Positions 60,646 to 64,000 of a stretch of 64,000 bases of DNA are shown one piece after another. Source of the DNA: JABGQS01 sp963674545. Lineage in GTDB: Bacteria > Bacillota > Clostridia > Christensenellales > SZUA-584. Both the position numbers and the translations under genes were made by a program. Position 1 is the stretch's first letter, and each line of letters begins with the position of its first letter. The notes below the pieces were generated by a model. It searched no databases. It had not been told where the DNA came from and worked only from the letters and a program-made list of their open reading frames with translations. The stretch covers positions 868,001-932,000 of the forward strand of contig CAXXFB010000001.1 of the NCBI GenBank assembly GCA_963674545.2. Reading direction: 5' to 3'.

Positions 60646-61905
60646 TTAAAAGCTATATTGATTGTTAGTATTGGTAAAATACTCCACTGTTTTTTCGACT
60701 GCAGCTATAGTGTCATCCAGGTCTGCTTTTTCAATAGACGGATGCACCGTCAGAACAAATGCCTCCTCCCCTACCTTCTGCGCATTCGGCCAGCTTTCGT
60801 TTGAATAGTCTATACTACCTTTATACTTCGGGCAGTCAAACGGGCAGCAGCCCTCTCCCTCGTATCCGTGTTTGTTTTGATAGACTTCCTGCAACGGCAA
60901 CGGTTTTGGGTAACGTGGAGTACACATTATGCCCTCTGCTTTGACAGCATCCACAAAAGTTAACAGGTCTGTTTTAAACAATGTCGGGTCTATCTTGCAT
61001 ACGAATTTGTAGTATGCGTTTTTTACTCCGTCGTATTCTTTGGGAACATTTATACCTTTAATATCTTTCAGCGCCTCCCTCAGATACGCTGCATTCCTGT
61101 TCCTCTTTTCCACCATGTCATCCAGCCTTTTCAGCTGGTTTATACCGAGAGCCGCCTGAAGCGAGCTCATGCGATAGTTGTAGCCAAGCATAGTGTGTTC
61201 ATACTTCCTCTCGCCTATCTTCTGGCTTGTCGGCTCTCCGCAGCTTCTCATGCATCTTGCTTTCTCGTATATCTCATAAGAGTCAGTTATCAGCATCCCG
61301 CCTTCGCCGGTGGTCATAACTTTGTCTTCAAAGAAACTGAAGCACCCTGCATCTCCTATAGTACCTGCAGCTTTTCCTTTATAGTACGCTCCGTGAGCCT
61401 GACACGCATCTTCCAATACCTTTAACCCATATTCTTGCGCTATCGCCATTATTTCATCCATAGGCGCAGGCAGACCGTTTAGATGCACAACAACCACTGC
61501 TTTGGTACGCGGTGTTATCGCCTTCTTAAGTGCAGCAGAATCGATATTGAAAGTTTCTGCGTCTATATCCGCGAATACGGGGATAGCATTCGCCATTACT
61601 ATGGGTATTGCAGAGCCTATGAATGTATGAGCCGGTACTATTACCTCGTCACCCACGCCTACACCCATAGATGCCAGCGCAAGATGCAGCGATGAAATCC
61701 CGTTGGTACAGGCAAGAGCATACTTTGCTCCGAACTTTTCTGCGAAACTGTCCTCGAACTGCTTAACAATAGGGCCGGTTATAGCAGTCATGCCGCCGTC
61801 GTCAAGAACGGCAGCCAGATCGTCTTTATCCTGCTGTGTGAACAGCGGCCATTTCGGCCACGGCTTTGTTCTTACCGGCTCTGCTCCATAAAGTGCTATG
61901 TTCAT
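60646..61905 (-). CDS. DegT/DnrJ/EryC1/StrS-family PLP aminotransferase
   Basis: About 419 residues from the ATG at 61905, which follows GGAGGT. PLP-site features: TNGISSLHLAL (about 67-77), DEVIVPAHTFIGSA, LEDACQAHGA with Asp166, and FSFFEDKVMTTGEGGM with Lys195 as the Schiff-base lysine. The family makes amino sugars (3-amino or 4-amino nucleotide sugars) or modified cyclitols. Last gene of the operon with a DUF4432 epimerase-like protein and a xylose-isomerase-like protein, so a sugar or cyclitol amination pathway is likely; the product is unknown. Confidence 0.9.
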   Translation of the reverse strand: MNIALYGAEPVRTKPWPKWPLFTQQDKDDLAAVLDDGGMTAITGPIVKQFEDSFAEKFGAKYALACTNGISSLHLALASMGVGVGDEVIVPAHTFIGSAIPIVMANAIPVFADIDAETFNIDSAALKKAITPRTKAVVVVHLNGLPAPMDEIMAIAQEYGLKVLEDACQAHGAYYKGKAAGTIGDAGCFSFFEDKVMTTGEGGMLITDSYEIYEKARCMRSCGEPTSQKIGERKYEHTMLGYNYRMSSLQAALGINQLKRLDDMVEKRNRNAAYLREALKDIKGINVPKEYDGVKNAYYKFVCKIDPTLFKTDLLTFVDAVKAEGIMCTPRYPKPLPLQEVYQNKHGYEGEGCCPFDCPKYKGSIDYSNESWPNAQKVGEEAFVLTVHPSIEKADLDDTIAAVEKTVEYFTNTNNQYSF

Positions 61906-61922
61906 GTTTACCTCCAATTCGT

Positions 61923-62912
61923 TTAGTCAAAAGTTATAGTGAAATCCATCTCTCTTGTTTCACCCGGCTCAAGGAACTCAAGTGACCCGTTGTTCTTTTC
62001 CCATTTCCTACCCTTGACGTGGTTGTTGCACGGCTCTATCGCCATTACGTACTCTCCAGGTTTCAGATACTTCCACTGTGTTATATACGGCAGATAAGAA
62101 GCATCGTATTCGAACCGGACTCTGGTGCATGGTTCGTTTTTTCTGTCGGCAAGAGAAAAGCTTACTCCGTTCCTGTCGCCTTTAAGCTTGTGTATAAATG
62201 TCTGCTCAATATATTCTGCGTCCGGTTCTGTCACTTCCTTATGTTCGTTTTTTACACTGCTGCTGTATGCGTCCCATCCTTCAATGTCTGCATCCGGGAG
62301 CTTTATAGACATCTGCGGGTTCAAGAACGGATAGCCGAAATTGAAGTGAAACAATACCATGAACGGTGTAGCCCGCCAACCTTCGTTCACGACTTTGTTA
62401 TATATCTTTAGCTTATTATCTTTCTTGTTCAAATGTATGCTTCTGTAGAGAGCAATATCTTCAAACTGGAATTTATACTGGTGCACCCTGCCGGATACTA
62501 TGATCTCATCGTCAGTATCTTCTATCGTGACTTTCTCCGCTGAGGTGTTCGATAAGCAGCCGTGCATACCTAAATCGACACCGTCCATGCTGCAAGGCTC
62601 ACCGACTTGGGTTAGTCCACAGGTCGTAAGAAATCCTGCTCCAAAGCTCCTCAGCCACTCGTGCCCTCTTGCATCATAATATAGCGGATGTATGACTCCG
62701 GCTTTTGACAGGAAAGCTATGCTTTTCCCACAGATTTTGAGTGAATAGATATCCAGGCATCTGTCCTGCAGAACCGTCATCGAAAGACCGCTGCTGTTCT
62801 CCATTAAAACAGCTTTTAAACCTAATGCTTTCCCATCCTGTATTTTTATGCTCATCGCGCCGGCATACTGGAAGCTGTGTCCGATGTAAGAGCGCTGTTT
62901 TCCTTTATTCAT
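61923..62912 (-). CDS. Aldose-1-epimerase-like protein (DUF4432)
   Basis: 329 residues of galactose-mutarotase fold: VLQDRCLDIYSLKICGKSIAFLS (about 47-69), GFLTTCGLTQVG, DLGMHGCLSNT (about 113-123), MVLFHFNFGYPFL and a C-terminal MAIEPCNNHVKGR. DUF4432 proteins occur in carbohydrate operons; the precise reaction is not established. It lies 17 bp upstream of the aminotransferase gene, sharing its transcript. Confidence 0.87.
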   Translation of the reverse strand: MNKGKQRSYIGHSFQYAGAMSIKIQDGKALGLKAVLMENSSGLSMTVLQDRCLDIYSLKICGKSIAFLSKAGVIHPLYYDARGHEWLRSFGAGFLTTCGLTQVGEPCSMDGVDLGMHGCLSNTSAEKVTIEDTDDEIIVSGRVHQYKFQFEDIALYRSIHLNKKDNKLKIYNKVVNEGWRATPFMVLFHFNFGYPFLNPQMSIKLPDADIEGWDAYSSSVKNEHKEVTEPDAEYIEQTFIHKLKGDRNGVSFSLADRKNEPCTRVRFEYDASYLPYITQWKYLKPGEYVMAIEPCNNHVKGRKWEKNNGSLEFLEPGETREMDFTITFD

Positions 62913-62944
62913 AATTATCTCCAGCTAAAATAAAGTTTACATAT

Positions 62945-62982
62945 AACAAAGCCGAGGCATATATCGCTGCCTCGGCTTTTAC
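62945..62982 (-). terminator. Strong hairpin after the isomerase gene
   Basis: AAAGCCGAGGCA (62948-62959) and TGCCTCGGCTTT (62968-62979) form a 12-bp perfect stem with an eight-base loop. The T tract on the minus strand is short (TTTGTT), so termination may be partial. Confidence 0.7.
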
Positions 62983-62991
62983 TTTTTGTCA

Positions 62992-64000
62992 TCAGCCCTT
63001 CATCAGGTGTTCCATCACATACATCTCCAGAGCCTCATAGTCACGGGCATCTATGCACTGCTGCTGATATTTCTTATCAAAGCTCTCTACCTTTGCTTCA
63101 AGCATCCTGGCTATCTTGAGACTGTTCTCGAGGTGACGGTAGCTGTCATCCTGTTTCTGTGTTCTTACTGCCTTTACGTCGAGGCCTACATATTCTCCTC
63201 TGCTGCCATAGTTGTTATCCATCAACACTTTTATCTGGTTGAAACCACGCCTCAGATTGTCGACTGCAAACGCTTTGTCCTGATCATACTTCATGCCGTT
63301 CTGGTCGTTAAGGTGTACACTGAACAGCTTATCGAACGCAAGAGCAAAAGCTATCTCGTTTGCCGGGTCAAGACCCGCCAGCACTGCATGCGCAGTCTCA
63401 AGAAGTCCGCCTACACGGCCAGGGTCTATCGTTGCAGATGCAAGCGCCATCGTATGCCCCATCGTCGGGCAGAAGCTGATGTCTACAGGCTCGTTTGGTT
63501 TAGTCTCTATCATAATACGAATGTTCTTATCGTACTCTAGCATCTTGTTCATCGCGCCTATTATGCGCTGTGTGCTTAGAACCGGGTCTTTGCTCTCATA
63601 CACATATGTACCTTCTCTTGCAAGCCAAAGTACTATATTCCTACAGCCGAGCGCTTTTGCTATGTCTATGCTACGGTATGAGCGCCACATAGCGAACTCT
63701 CTGTCTTCCGCATTGTTCGAAGTATAGCCGCCGTCTATCGTCCTTGGGTCCATCCACAGCCTCGGCGCTACGAACTCTGCCACAAGACCATGGTCATCAA
63801 GTATCGTCTTTACCTTTTCCGCTTCTTTTATTATCTGGTCTTCGCTTAGCTCGTTCATGTTCGGCACGGCGTCATCGTCGTGGAACTGAATTGCGTCGAA
63901 TCCTATTTCCTTATACTTTTTCACCTTAGTGACGAAGTCAATCTCATCCCTTACCGGCGGCCCGAAAGCGTCCGCACCGCTGTGCACGTTCCAAGGACCT
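62992..64000 (-). CDS. Class I xylose-isomerase-like TIM-barrel sugar isomerase (5' end outside the window)
   Basis: At least 336 residues. The frame is open to the window end, where it reads GPWNVHSGADAFGPPVRDEIDF; the ATG-like start inferred from the internal frame is a GTG (Val) in the middle of the protein, so the gene runs off. FHDDDAVPN (His base), MIETKPNEP (first metal Glu), GGLLETAHAVLAG and SVHLNDQNGMKYDQD (metal Asp and second site) match the class I (actinobacterial-type) XylA. Xylose or another aldose may be the substrate, given the aminotransferase and epimerase partners. Confidence 0.88.
   Translation of the reverse strand, partial: GPWNVHSGADAFGPPVRDEIDFVTKVKKYKEIGFDAIQFHDDDAVPNMNELSEDQIIKEAEKVKTILDDHGLVAEFVAPRLWMDPRTIDGGYTSNNAEDREFAMWRSYRSIDIAKALGCRNIVLWLAREGTYVYESKDPVLSTQRIIGAMNKMLEYDKNIRIMIETKPNEPVDISFCPTMGHTMALASATIDPGRVGGLLETAHAVLAGLDPANEIAFALAFDKLFSVHLNDQNGMKYDQDKAFAVDNLRRGFNQIKVLMDNNYGSRGEYVGLDVKAVRTQKQDDSYRHLENSLKIARMLEAKVESFDKKYQQQCIDARDYEALEMYVMEHLMKG

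Overview
The window looks like a chromosomal segment of an anaerobic, monoderm Firmicute of the class Clostridia. The evidence is a hybrid-cluster protein operon with an HcpR-type regulator, a clostridial thiolase / 3-hydroxybutyryl-CoA dehydrogenase / CoA-transferase cluster, CotH-type kinases, LytR-CpsA-Psr wall proteins, AGGAGG-type ribosome binding sites and intrinsic terminators. I cannot name the species.

Layout. 1-4.7 kb: the start of an Rrf2 regulator, then a minus-strand housekeeping block (RNase PH, RdgB, a membrane protein, a YfcE-like phosphodiesterase, a cation efflux transporter, an AIM24 protein). 4.8-11.6 kb: an envelope block built around undecaprenyl-phosphate chemistry (LCP ligase, DUF368/PopT-like flippase, GT2-GtrA fusion, phosphodiester-glycosidase lipoprotein). 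11.7-16.9 kb: a TetR gene divergent from a C4 acyl-CoA operon. 16.9-18.4 kb: isochorismatase-like and AraC/GyrI genes. 18.5-21.9 kb: a nitrosative-stress locus (hcp, cupin, HcpR-like regulator, ferredoxin) with two matching operators, both centred close to -41 from predicted promoters. 22-30.5 kb: a frameshifted AbiH-like gene, methyltransferase, HIT, ThpR, MntP under a yybP-ykoY manganese riboswitch, GNAT, a BlaR1/BlaI-type pair with a palindromic operator, and a frameshifted nucleotidyltransferase. 30.7-35.1 kb: a drug-resistance-like cluster (MerR, two Mef-like MFS pumps, a Vat-like acetyltransferase); one pump has a 12-aa leader peptide and a foldable leader. 35.2-37.1 kb: a heliorhodopsin gene, a small unknown and a GNAT.

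37.2-49.8 kb is the most unusual part. Two tRNA-Leu genes, (GAG) then (CAG) on the minus strand, are each followed by tandem 153/154-bp repeats carrying an 86-88-bp two-hairpin element closed by T-arm sequence. The two repeat families differ in sequence but keep their pairing by compensatory changes. The tRNA-Leu(CAG) 3' end is duplicated (32 bp) about 11.5 kb away and bounds a degraded prophage-like element with integrase, tail-fibre genes and an IS21-family insertion that lacks a target duplication.

50-59.5 kb: a two-subunit class I fumarate/tartrate hydratase, two tandem ~1,120-aa membrane-anchored lamin-tail/CotH proteins, and a six-helix membrane protein. 59.5-60.6 kb: tRNA-Thr followed by a relic island (integrase 3' half, decayed tRNA-Thr half, tRNA-Ser-like 3' end). 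60.6-64 kb: a sugar-related operon (class I xylose-isomerase-like protein cut by the window end, DUF4432 epimerase-like protein, DegT aminotransferase).

All functions are assigned by reading motifs and remembered families; no searches were run.
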